In this document: piece by piece, positions 15,537 to 23,251 of the stretch
How the letters are laid out: the number at the start of each line of letters is the position of its first letter
Position numbering within the stretch: the stretch's first letter is position 1
Assembly: GCA_947503965.1 (NCBI GenBank)
Contig: CANNFU010000002.1
Span: 248,001 to 312,000, forward strand
DNA: 64,000 nucleotides
DNA from: an uncultured Paracoccaceae bacterium
GTDB taxonomy: Bacteria > Pseudomonadota > Alphaproteobacteria > Rhodobacterales > Rhodobacteraceae
Direction: 5' to 3'
Program-made: the position numbers and the translations under genes
The notes under the pieces: model-generated
Told to the model about the DNA's origin: nothing
The model's input: only the letters and a program-made list of their open reading frames with translations
Databases searched by the model: none

Positions 15537-16027
15537 TCGCCAAACCGGTCAAGCAAGGCGGCGTTTACCGCAGGTGTGACGAATTTCGACACATCGCCAT
15601 CCAACCGGGCGATTTCCTTGACCAGTTTTGATGCAATGGCCTGATGCTGCGCCTCGGCCATCAGAAAAACCGTTTCAATCGTGTCATCCAGAACCCGGTT
15701 CATACCAACCATTTGATATTCATATTCAAAATCGGCCACCGCACGTAATCCGCGAATAATCATCGATGCCTGGACATCACGGGCGCAATCGATCAGCAGA
15801 TTCTCGAACGGATGCACCACAATCGTGCAGCCAGCGGCATCCGCCAATGGCTTGCACTCTGCCTCGACCATGGCAACCCGTTCTTCCAATGTGAACAAAG
15901 GCGACTTGTCCCGGTTGATGGCCACCCCGATCACCAGACGGTCCACCAATGAACAGGCACGTCGGATGATATCTAAATGCCCCAGTGTGACCGGGTCGAA
16001 CGTTCCAGGATACAGTCCTACGCGCAT
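15533..16027 (-). CDS. coaD: Phosphopantetheine adenylyltransferase
   Basis: A complete CoaD (164 residues) catalysing the penultimate step of coenzyme A synthesis, 4'-phosphopantetheine to dephospho-CoA. The nucleotidyltransferase motif TFDPVTLGHLDII is at residues 9-21, RGLRAVADFEYEYQM is the substrate-binding stretch, and the C-terminal SKLVKEIARLDGDVSKFVTP is typical. It is the first gene of a two-gene unit with the downstream hydrolase (4-bp overlap). Confidence 0.96.
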   Translation of the reverse strand: MRVGLYPGTFDPVTLGHLDIIRRACSLVDRLVIGVAINRDKSPLFTLEERVAMVEAECKPLADAAGCTIVVHPFENLLIDCARDVQASMIIRGLRAVADFEYEYQMVGMNRVLDDTIETVFLMAEAQHQAIASKLVKEIARLDGDVSKFVTPAVNAALLDRFGD

Positions 16028-16093
16028 GGTAGCCCTCGTCTTAACTCGTCGCTACGCGCACGCAACATTATTGCGGCCCCGATTGCAAGCGGC

Positions 16094-16528
16094 CTAGTGG
16101 CCCATGATCATGCCTTCCAGGGCATCTTTCTCCATCGAAAGCTCGGCCAGTCGTCCCTTGACCGCGTCACCGATCGAGATCAAGCCGATCATCTTGCCGT
16201 CATCCATTACCGGCAGGTGACGAAAACGCCCGTTCGTCATGACCTCAAGCACCTCAATTGCGGTATCGGATGGCTTACATGTGACCAGTTTGGACGTCAT
16301 CATGACGCTCACCGGCTCTGTCAGACAGGTGATCCCCCGCTTGCCCATTTCACGCACGATGTCACGCTCGGACAGGATGCCATCCAATGTCTCACCATCG
16401 GCAGATACGACCACGGTACCAATCCGCTTTTCCGACAACAGCTTGACCGCGTCTGTCACCGTATCGGTTGGCTTGACGGACACCACACCAGGGTTGTCTT
16501 TCGTTTTCAGCATTTGCGACACGATCAT
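16094..16528 (-). CDS. CBS-domain protein
   Basis: 144 residues forming two CBS motifs in tandem (one Bateman module): the first around residues 10-65 (DTVTDAVKLLSEKRIGTVVV, ILSERDIVREM), the second around 75-135 (DTAIEVLEVMTNGRFRHLPV, ISIGDAVKGRL). Stand-alone CBS pairs bind adenine nucleotides and regulate partner enzymes or stress responses; the partner is not evident here. The start has a clear AAGGAG site. It lies upstream of coaD on the same strand, 67 bp apart. Confidence 0.93.
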   Translation of the reverse strand: MIVSQMLKTKDNPGVVSVKPTDTVTDAVKLLSEKRIGTVVVSADGETLDGILSERDIVREMGKRGITCLTEPVSVMMTSKLVTCKPSDTAIEVLEVMTNGRFRHLPVMDDGKMIGLISIGDAVKGRLAELSMEKDALEGMIMGH

Positions 16529-16814
16529 GGCGGGCTCCTTGGGGTTGCTCCGGGATTTCAGCGTCTCAAATCAAAGGGCTGGCTGTCAAGCGTGCCGTTT
16601 GTTTCCGATCTCTGGTCAACCACCCCTTTCAGCCCTGAATTGTCCATCCGATAAGAAATGGCGCGCAGTTAACCCACCACAAAGATTATTTTATATCAAT
16701 GCGATAAACGGAAAAATGATCTTTCTGCATCACATGAAAACATACCATTCTAGCATATTTGAGTGAATGCTTGATCGCCATAACCTTGTGGTCGCAACCC
16801 TTGGGGAGACCAAC

Positions 16815-17669
16815 ATGCGCATCATGACCTCTCGACCAGTAACAGCCCTTGTTTTCCTTTCTCTGGCCGCATGTGGCGGCGGAGGCGGAAGCGGCGGGGA
16901 CAGTGGCGGCGGCAATGGACTGGGGACCGTGTTCAATTACGCCCCCTCCTTTGCTGACACGCCAACCGTAACCGTTTCGCAGGCCATTGACGGCGCCGGC
17001 GCAACCGGCATTGCCCTTCAACACGATCCTTTTAGTGGCGAGCTGAGATTTCAGAACATCCGCGTGCGACGCAGCGCCGATGACACAACGATCTATCTGT
17101 CCATCAACGGTGGTGCGGAAATTGAGCTTGAAGGCGGCCCACCGATCTATTCGGATGGCCGGCTGATATTCTCCTTTGGGATCTTTGAAACCGACGATGC
17201 CCAGTCGATCAGCTCCAGCGGACAGGTGGCTGGCCTTACCGGTTTTCAAAGCGGGTTCGTGGGCGTCGAAACCCCCGTCGCAAATCTGCCGTCCGGCACC
17301 ACGACCTATCGCGGCAGCTATAGTGGCAGCGCCAATTCGCTGGAATCGCTCAATGGCGATGCACTGCTGGGTCAGATCGCATTAGACGTTGCCTTTGGGA
17401 CGGGTGATGTCTCGGGAACCATGGCTTTCGGCCTCACCCCTGTCGCAACGATCGAGGGTTCGGTGTCCGGAAACGGAACTATCGGGAACCTAATACTTGA
17501 TGATGCCTATGAGTATTCAGGAACGGTGCCCATCATTGGCAAGACCTTTGGTCATGATGCTGACACGCTCGCGGGTGTCTTTGGCAGCAATACGGTGATC
17601 AACACCACCACCCAAGAGCAGACATTGTTCGAAGGAACGTTCGACACCGAACGACAACCCGCCCCCTAG
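16815..17669 (+). CDS. TbpB-like surface lipoprotein
   Basis: A 284-residue predicted lipoprotein. The signal peptide ends in lipobox LSLAAC, followed by a long Gly/Ser-rich linker (CGGGGGSGGDSGGGNG). The rest is beta-rich, and its C-terminal part (YRGSYSGSANS, then a SGTMAFGL-like strand, then LAGVFGSNT) resembles the eight-stranded barrel of transferrin-binding-protein-B-like, Slam-exported lipoproteins. The ligand is unknown; in marine alphaproteobacteria such proteins may bind metal or haem carriers. The start is at 16815, with GGGGAG 6-10 bases upstream. An AT-rich promoter region of about 100 bp precedes it. Confidence 0.75.
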   Translation: MRIMTSRPVTALVFLSLAACGGGGGSGGDSGGGNGLGTVFNYAPSFADTPTVTVSQAIDGAGATGIALQHDPFSGELRFQNIRVRRSADDTTIYLSINGGAEIELEGGPPIYSDGRLIFSFGIFETDDAQSISSSGQVAGLTGFQSGFVGVETPVANLPSGTTTYRGSYSGSANSLESLNGDALLGQIALDVAFGTGDVSGTMAFGLTPVATIEGSVSGNGTIGNLILDDAYEYSGTVPIIGKTFGHDADTLAGVFGSNTVINTTTQEQTLFEGTFDTERQPAP

Positions 17670-17748
17670 ACGAGCGCATATTGCAGCTTTCAGCCCCTCC
17701 CGTTCCTCGCTAAGGTCCGGCCAAACATCAGGATCGGGAGGGATGATC

Positions 17749-19248
17749 ATGCAAGAACTGACCCACTATATCGGCGGCGCACACGTCAAAGGCACATCGG
17801 GCCGCTTTGCAGATGTCTACAACCCCGCCACCGGCGAGGTGCAGGCCAAGGTCCCGCTTGCCAATGCCGATGAAATGGCGCGCGCGGTCGCGATCGCCGC
17901 TGAGGCACAGCCCGCTTGGGCCGCGACCAACCCGCAACGCCGGGCGCGGGTCATGATGGCGTTTGTCGGGCTTTTGAACCGCGATATGGACAAACTGGCC
18001 GAGGCGCTGAGCCGTGAACACGGCAAAACCCTGCCCGATGCCAAGGGCGATGTGCAGCGCGGCCTTGAAGTGGTCGAATACTGCATCGGCGCGCCGCAAT
18101 TGCTGAAAGGTGAATTCACCGACAGCGCCGGCCCCGGCATTGATATGTATTCGATGAAGCAAGCCCTGGGCGTGACCGCAGGCATCACGCCTTTCAACTT
18201 CCCTGCCATGATCCCAATGTGGATGTTCGCGCCCGCCATCGTCTGCGGCAATGCCTTCATCCTCAAACCGTCCGAGCGTGACCCCTCCGTACCGCTGATG
18301 CTGGCCGAACTGATGGAAGAAGCAGGGCTGCCCAAAGGCATTCTGCAAGTCGTCAACGGCGACAAGGAAGCGGTCGATGCGATCCTCTATAACGACACGA
18401 TCCAATCGGTGGGCTTTGTCGGCTCTACGCCGATTGCCGAATACATCTATGGGACAGGCTGCGCGCAGGGCAAACGCGTGCAGTGTTTCGGTGGGGCCAA
18501 GAACCACATGATCATCATGCCCGATGCCGATATGGACCAGGCGGCCGACGCGCTGGTTGGCGCCGGTTACGGTGCCGCGGGCGAACGCTGCATGGCGATT
18601 TCCGTCGCAGTGCCCGTCGGTGATGAAACCGCTGACCGCCTGCTTGAAAAACTGGTCCCACGGGTCGAGGCGCTCAAGGTCGGCCCCTATACTTCCGGCA
18701 ATGATGTGGATTATGGGCCGGTCGTGACTGCGGCTGCCAAAGCGAATATCGAACGGCTGGTGCAAACCGGCATCGATCAGGGCGCAAAACTCGTCGTCGA
18801 CGGGCGCAACTTCAGCCTGCAAGGCTACGAAGACGGGTTCTTTGTCGGCGCCCATTTGTTCGACAACGTCACCAAGGATATGGACATCTACAAAACCGAA
18901 ATCTTCGGCCCGGTCCTGTCCACCGTGCGTGCGAAAACCTACAAAGAGGCGCTGAGCCTCGCCATGGACCACGAATACGGCAACGGCACAGCGATTTTCA
19001 CCCGCGACGGCGACACTGCCCGCGATTTCGCCAACAGGATCAATATCGGCATGGTCGGGATCAACGTGCCGATCCCCGTGCCACTGGCCTACCACACCTT
19101 CGGCGGCTGGAAGAAATCGGTCTTTGGCGACCTCAACCAGCACGGGCCGGACGCGTTCAAATTCTACACACGGACCAAGACCATCACGTCGCGCTGGCCT
19201 TCGGGCATCAAGGAAGGCGGAGAGTTTTCGATCCCCGTGATGGAATAG
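17749..19248 (+). CDS. mmsA: CoA-acylating methylmalonate-semialdehyde dehydrogenase
   Basis: A 499-residue aldehyde dehydrogenase of the MmsA type, which turns methylmalonate semialdehyde into propionyl-CoA in valine catabolism. The N-terminus LTHYIGGAHVKGTSGRFADV is characteristic, as are TPFNFPAMIPMWMFAPAI and the catalytic Cys in GAAGERCMAISVAVPVG. The start at 17749 is chosen because GGGAGG lies 7 bases upstream; the ATG at 17743 touches it. First of four valine-degradation genes running to 22402; the last two overlap. Confidence 0.95.
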   Translation: MQELTHYIGGAHVKGTSGRFADVYNPATGEVQAKVPLANADEMARAVAIAAEAQPAWAATNPQRRARVMMAFVGLLNRDMDKLAEALSREHGKTLPDAKGDVQRGLEVVEYCIGAPQLLKGEFTDSAGPGIDMYSMKQALGVTAGITPFNFPAMIPMWMFAPAIVCGNAFILKPSERDPSVPLMLAELMEEAGLPKGILQVVNGDKEAVDAILYNDTIQSVGFVGSTPIAEYIYGTGCAQGKRVQCFGGAKNHMIIMPDADMDQAADALVGAGYGAAGERCMAISVAVPVGDETADRLLEKLVPRVEALKVGPYTSGNDVDYGPVVTAAAKANIERLVQTGIDQGAKLVVDGRNFSLQGYEDGFFVGAHLFDNVTKDMDIYKTEIFGPVLSTVRAKTYKEALSLAMDHEYGNGTAIFTRDGDTARDFANRINIGMVGINVPIPVPLAYHTFGGWKKSVFGDLNQHGPDAFKFYTRTKTITSRWPSGIKEGGEFSIPVME

Positions 19249-19320
19249 CCATCCCCTTGCCAAAACAACCAATTCGGCGCATGAATTAAACAAGCGTTCA
19301 ATTCATGCGGGAGGGGCATC

Positions 19321-20457
19321 ATGGACTTTGCATTGACCGAGGAACAATCGGCCATTTTCGACATGGCTCAGGCCTTTGGGGACGAACATATCGCCCCCCA
19401 TGCCCGCCAGTGGGAAAGCGACGGCACCATCCCCAAGACGCTCTGGCCCAAACTCGCAGAACTCGGCTTTGGCGGGCTCTACGTGGCCGAGGATATGGGC
19501 GGCTCCGGCCTCTCCCGCCTCGACGCGACACTGGTCTTCGAGGCCCTCTCGCAGTCCTGCGCCTCCGTCGCCGCGTTCCTGTCGATCCATAACATGTGCG
19601 CGCGGATGATCGACGCCTACGGGTCCGACGCGCTCCGCAACCGGATCCTGCCAAGGGCCGTCACGATGGAAACCATCCTCAGTTACTGCCTGACCGAACC
19701 CGGCTCCGGCTCGGACGCAGCCGCGCTGAAAACCAAGGCCATCCGCACCAACGAAGGTTACGAACTGACCGGGACCAAGGCCTTCATCTCCGGCGGCGGC
19801 TATTCCGACGCCTATATCGTCATGGCCCGCACCGGCGACGACGGGCCCAAGGGGATCAGCGCAATCCTGATCGAAGAGGGCGCAGACGGGCTCAGCTATG
19901 GCGGGCTCGAGGACAAGATGGGCTGGCGCTCCCAACCCACCCGTCAGGTCCAGATGGACGCGTGCAAAGCCCCCGCCGGCAACCTGCTGGGCGAAGAAGG
20001 GCAAGGGTTCAAATATGCCATGGCAGGTCTTGATGGCGGGCGGCTGAATATCGCCGCCTGCTCGCTTGGCGCGGCGCAAGCCGCACTCGACCAGACGCTG
20101 GCCTACATGAAAGAACGCAAGGCCTTCGGCAAACCTATCGACCAGTTCCAGGGGCTGCAATTCCGGCTCGCGGACATGGAGATTGATCTGCAATCCGCCC
20201 GCACCTTCCTGCGCCACGCCGCGTGGAAACTCGACGCCGGCGCGCCCGACGCCACCAAATTCTGCGCCATGGCCAAAAAACAGGTGACAGAGGTCGGCAG
20301 CCGCGTCGCCGACCAATGCCTGCAACTGCACGGCGGCTATGGCTACCTCGCCGATTACGGGATTGAAAAAATCGTGCGTGACCTGCGGGTCCATCAGATC
20401 CTCGAAGGGACCAACGAAATCATGCGGCTGATCACGGCCCGGCATCTGATCCAATAA
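19321..20457 (+). CDS. Acyl-CoA dehydrogenase (probable isobutyryl-CoA dehydrogenase)
   Basis: A 378-residue FAD-dependent acyl-CoA dehydrogenase, with the N-terminal helical domain, the substrate and flavin signature YCLTEPGSGSDAAALKT, and the C-terminal QILEGTNEIMRLI bearing the usual Glu. Placed between mmsA and the 3-hydroxyisobutyryl-CoA hydrolase-like gene, it most likely oxidises isobutyryl-CoA to methacrylyl-CoA. The sequence alone cannot exclude 2-methylbutyryl-CoA as substrate. A GGGAGGGG ribosome-binding site precedes the ATG. Confidence 0.92.
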   Translation: MDFALTEEQSAIFDMAQAFGDEHIAPHARQWESDGTIPKTLWPKLAELGFGGLYVAEDMGGSGLSRLDATLVFEALSQSCASVAAFLSIHNMCARMIDAYGSDALRNRILPRAVTMETILSYCLTEPGSGSDAAALKTKAIRTNEGYELTGTKAFISGGGYSDAYIVMARTGDDGPKGISAILIEEGADGLSYGGLEDKMGWRSQPTRQVQMDACKAPAGNLLGEEGQGFKYAMAGLDGGRLNIAACSLGAAQAALDQTLAYMKERKAFGKPIDQFQGLQFRLADMEIDLQSARTFLRHAAWKLDAGAPDATKFCAMAKKQVTEVGSRVADQCLQLHGGYGYLADYGIEKIVRDLRVHQILEGTNEIMRLITARHLIQ

Positions 20458-20501
20458 ACACCCGTCCCGGGCCTGCCCCGGGACCTCACCCTCGGACCAA
20501 T

Positions 20502-21539
20502 ATGACCGACATCATCATCCGCAAAACCGGGCGCGCAGGCCACATCACCCTCAACCGGCCGAAGGCGCTGAACGCGCTGACTTGGGACATGTGCCTTGCC
20601 ATCGAAGCCGCCCTCGATGAATGGCGCAACGATCCGGATGTCGCCCTGATCCTCATCGACGGCGCAGGCGACCGCGCCTTCTGCTCGGGCGGCGACATCG
20701 CGGAAATGTACGCCACCGCCGGGCGCGGCGATTACGACTATGGCCAACGGTTCTGGCGCGACGAATACCGGCTGAACGCCAAGATCTACAATTACCCGAA
20801 AGCCATCGTCACCTTCCTGCAAGGTTTCACCATGGGCGGAGGCGTCGGGGTCGGCTGCCACGGCTCGCACCGGATCGTCTGCGACAGCAGCCAGATCGCG
20901 ATGCCCGAATGTGGAATCGGGCTTGTCCCCGATGTGGGCGGCTCACTGATCCTCGCCAAGGCGCCCGGACATTGCGGCAAATTCCTCGGGCTGTCAGGCG
21001 ACCGAATGAACGCGGGCGACGCGATCTATACAGGCTTCGCTGACAGCTACATCCCGGAAAGCGAATGGGAAACGCTGAAGACGGCGCTGATCGACAGCGG
21101 TGATCCTGCGGTGATCAAACCGCACCCTGCCCCCGAAAGCCGCCTTGCAGGCTGGCAATCCGAAATCGACGCCACCTTCGCCGGTGACACGCTTGGCGAC
21201 ATCTACCGCGCCATGCCCGCTACCCCCGGCCCCGCTATCGCCCACGCGCGCAAACTGATGGACCGGAACGCACCCCTCGCCATGTCGGTCGCCACCCAGA
21301 TCATCCAACAGGTCCGCGCCGACCCGCGCATCGAAAACGCGCTCGACCACGAATTCCGCTATACCTATCGCTGCGCCGAACAGGGCGATTTCATCGAAGG
21401 GATCCGGGCCGCCATTATCGACCGGGACCGCAACCCGAAATGGCAGCATACAAGCTGGGCCGACGTGCCTGCATCAGAGGTTCAGCGCATGACCGCACCC
21501 TTAGGTGAAAACGCGCTGCAATGGGAGGAAACATCATGA
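20502..21539 (+). CDS. 3-Hydroxyisobutyryl-CoA hydrolase / enoyl-CoA hydratase family protein
   Basis: 345 residues, the longer form of the crotonase superfamily typical of 3-hydroxyisobutyryl-CoA hydrolases. Visible are GDRAFCSGGDIAEMY, the oxyanion segment FTMGGGVGVGCHGSHRI and the MPECGIGLVPDVGGS loop with the catalytic acidic residues, followed by a long helical C-terminus. It should hydrolyse 3-hydroxyisobutyryl-CoA, or hydrate methacrylyl-CoA; the operon context fits both, and a separate short hydratase is not present here. It overlaps mmsB by 4 bp (ATGA). Confidence 0.9.
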   Translation: MTDIIIRKTGRAGHITLNRPKALNALTWDMCLAIEAALDEWRNDPDVALILIDGAGDRAFCSGGDIAEMYATAGRGDYDYGQRFWRDEYRLNAKIYNYPKAIVTFLQGFTMGGGVGVGCHGSHRIVCDSSQIAMPECGIGLVPDVGGSLILAKAPGHCGKFLGLSGDRMNAGDAIYTGFADSYIPESEWETLKTALIDSGDPAVIKPHPAPESRLAGWQSEIDATFAGDTLGDIYRAMPATPGPAIAHARKLMDRNAPLAMSVATQIIQQVRADPRIENALDHEFRYTYRCAEQGDFIEGIRAAIIDRDRNPKWQHTSWADVPASEVQRMTAPLGENALQWEETS

Positions 21540-22402
21540 AGATCGGCTTTATCGGCCTCGGCAACATGGGCGCACCCATGGCCGCCAACCTGGCCAAACA
21601 TCACGAGGTCACCGGGTTCGACACCATCGCCAAACCCGACGGCATCAGCATGGCGACAAGTGCTGCAAACGCCGCCAAGGACGCCGATGTGGTCATCACC
21701 ATGCTGCCCAATGGTGATATCCTGCGGGCCGTGGCGGCAGAAATCCACCCGGTCATGAAACCCGGGGCGATCCATCTCGACTGCTCCACCGTCGATGTGG
21801 AAAGCGCCCGAGCCGTGGCCACACAGGCCGAAACCCACAATCTGCACGCCATCGATGCGCCCGTCTCTGGCGGCATCGGCGGGGCGCAAGCGGGCACGCT
21901 GACCTTCATGGCAGGCGGGCCGGACGCAGCCTTCGCCACCGTCAAACCGCTTTTCGACATCATGGGGCAAAAGGCCGTGCATTGCGGCGCGTCCGGCAAC
22001 GGCCAGGCTGCGAAAATCTGCAACAACATGATCCTCGGCGTCACCATGATCGCCACCTGCGAAGCTTTCGTGCTCGCCGACAAACTCGGGCTCGACCGGC
22101 AGGCCATGTTCGACGTGGTCAGCACCTCATCGGGCTATTCATGGACCATGAACGCCTACTGCCCCGCCCCCGGCATCGGACCGCAAAGCCCCGCGGACAA
22201 CGGCTACCAGCCCGGCTTTGCCGCCGAACTGATGCTCAAGGATCTCAACCTGTCACAAATGGCCGCCGAAGCCGCAGACGCCGACACCCCCATGGGGCAA
22301 GCGGCAACAGCGCTCTACCGGCAATTCGTGGAAAACGAGGACGGCAAAGGCAAGGATTTCTCAGCCATGCTCCCCCGTTTCGAAAGCCGCCGCCGCGGCT
22401 GA
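21536..22402 (+). CDS. mmsB: 3-Hydroxyisobutyrate dehydrogenase
   Basis: A complete 288-residue NAD-dependent dehydrogenase, oxidising 3-hydroxyisobutyrate to methylmalonate semialdehyde, the substrate of MmsA. The Rossmann motif GFIGLGNMGAPMA opens the protein; the DAPVSGGIGGAQAGTLTFM signature and the catalytic Lys in GNGQAAKICNNM follow. The start ATG overlaps the upstream stop in ATGA and has GGGAGGAAAC before it. Last gene of the operon; a short repeat follows the stop. Confidence 0.95.
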   Translation: MKIGFIGLGNMGAPMAANLAKHHEVTGFDTIAKPDGISMATSAANAAKDADVVITMLPNGDILRAVAAEIHPVMKPGAIHLDCSTVDVESARAVATQAETHNLHAIDAPVSGGIGGAQAGTLTFMAGGPDAAFATVKPLFDIMGQKAVHCGASGNGQAAKICNNMILGVTMIATCEAFVLADKLGLDRQAMFDVVSTSSGYSWTMNAYCPAPGIGPQSPADNGYQPGFAAELMLKDLNLSQMAAEAADADTPMGQAATALYRQFVENEDGKGKDFSAMLPRFESRRRG

Positions 22403-22449
22403 CCCCGTCCCAAAACGACTTCATGAAAAGAACAGTCCAAGTAATCACA

Positions 22450-22486
22450 CTTCTTCTTTTGTTCATAAATACCGCCGCCGGAGGCA
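22450..22486. repeat. Short intergenic repeat, copy 2 (AAATACCGCCGCCGGAGGC type)
   Basis: TTCTTCTTTTG, then ATAAATACCGCCGCCGGAGGC, 48 bp after mmsB. It matches the element after purL at 6395 in layout and core sequence, differing by a few bases. Confidence 0.5.
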
Positions 22487-22666
22487 TAATAGTTTCAGCG
22501 CCGCGCCCTCAACACGCGTCACGCTAACTCCTCTGTCCCCGGGGGGCGATACAAAGTCACATAGAAAGATAAGCGAAAATCACCAGTTGCCGGTGCTGCT
22601 ACCTTGTGCGCCGCCGCTTTGCCCCCATGTAAAGCTTATCAAAACACTCAGGAAAAGGAGCGTACC

Positions 22667-22810
22667 ATGGAAAAGCAAAAATCAACGGAACTCACACCAC
22701 AAAGCATCAGCGAAAAACTGAAATCGGACATCACCATACGGGCACCGGGCTGGGTCTATCTGGCCGCTATTATTGGTGCGCTTGTCCTGCTCGCAATTGC
22801 GCTGGATTAA
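22667..22810 (+). CDS. Small tail-anchored membrane protein (47 aa)
   Basis: A 47-residue ORF with an excellent ribosome-binding site (GGAAAAGGAG). A hydrophilic, charged N-terminal half is followed by one membrane segment at the C-terminal end (GWVYLAAIIGALVLLAIALD). I recognise no family. It stands alone and converges with another small membrane protein gene. The strong ribosome-binding site and clean hydrophobic segment support a real gene. Confidence 0.6.
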   Translation: MEKQKSTELTPQSISEKLKSDITIRAPGWVYLAAIIGALVLLAIALD

Positions 22811-22879
22811 TCTGGTGCAAAAGAATGTGCGGCAACTTGCATTGCCGCACCCCTCAAACAGACCCCAATTCCGCGCTAC

Positions 22880-23137
22880 CTATTCACCCACGGTGATCAT
22901 CACTAGTACGACAAACATGGCGGGCACGACAGCCATCATAGGAATGATCAGCGCGGGATAACCCCAGACAAAGATGGCCAGACCCCACAGCGACAAGACA
23001 GTGAACAGAAAATAGTAAATATTGTCGGCGTCGCCATAATAGACCTCGCGCAGCATGCGCCCCAGGATCGGCACCCGAAACAAAATGCGCGTCAAAAGTG
23101 AGCGGTCGGCATAAGGCATGTCAGTCTTCGTGGTCAT
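22880..23137 (-). CDS. Small two-segment membrane protein (85 aa)
   Basis: 85 residues with a basic N-terminal part (RSLLTRILFRVPILGRMLREV) and two closely spaced membrane helices (YYFLFTVLSLWGLAIFVWGY and PALIIPMMAVVPAMFVVLVM). The start at 23137 is preceded by GGAG at the right distance; the longer frame to 23203 is not supported. It is conserved-looking but unassigned. It sits downstream of uvrA on the opposite side of a 114-bp spacer and may be transcribed separately. Confidence 0.65.
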   Translation of the reverse strand: MTTKTDMPYADRSLLTRILFRVPILGRMLREVYYGDADNIYYFLFTVLSLWGLAIFVWGYPALIIPMMAVVPAMFVVLVMITVGE

Positions 23138-23251
23138 ATTACTCCATCTCTGGCAATCTTTGTGGCAGAGATAAGCCGGCTGCAGCGCAGTACCATGTGG
23201 CAAACTGTCAAAGTGTCACAAATACCGTTAAATGACGCAGCGTCTGCGGGT

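Noticed and set aside
17728..19293. A 521-residue open frame antisense to mmsA, and a 485-residue plus-strand frame inside uvrA (23837-25294)
   Set aside because: Both are codon-bias shadows of strongly supported genes in GC-rich DNA; they have no ribosome-binding site and low-complexity His/Arg-rich translations.
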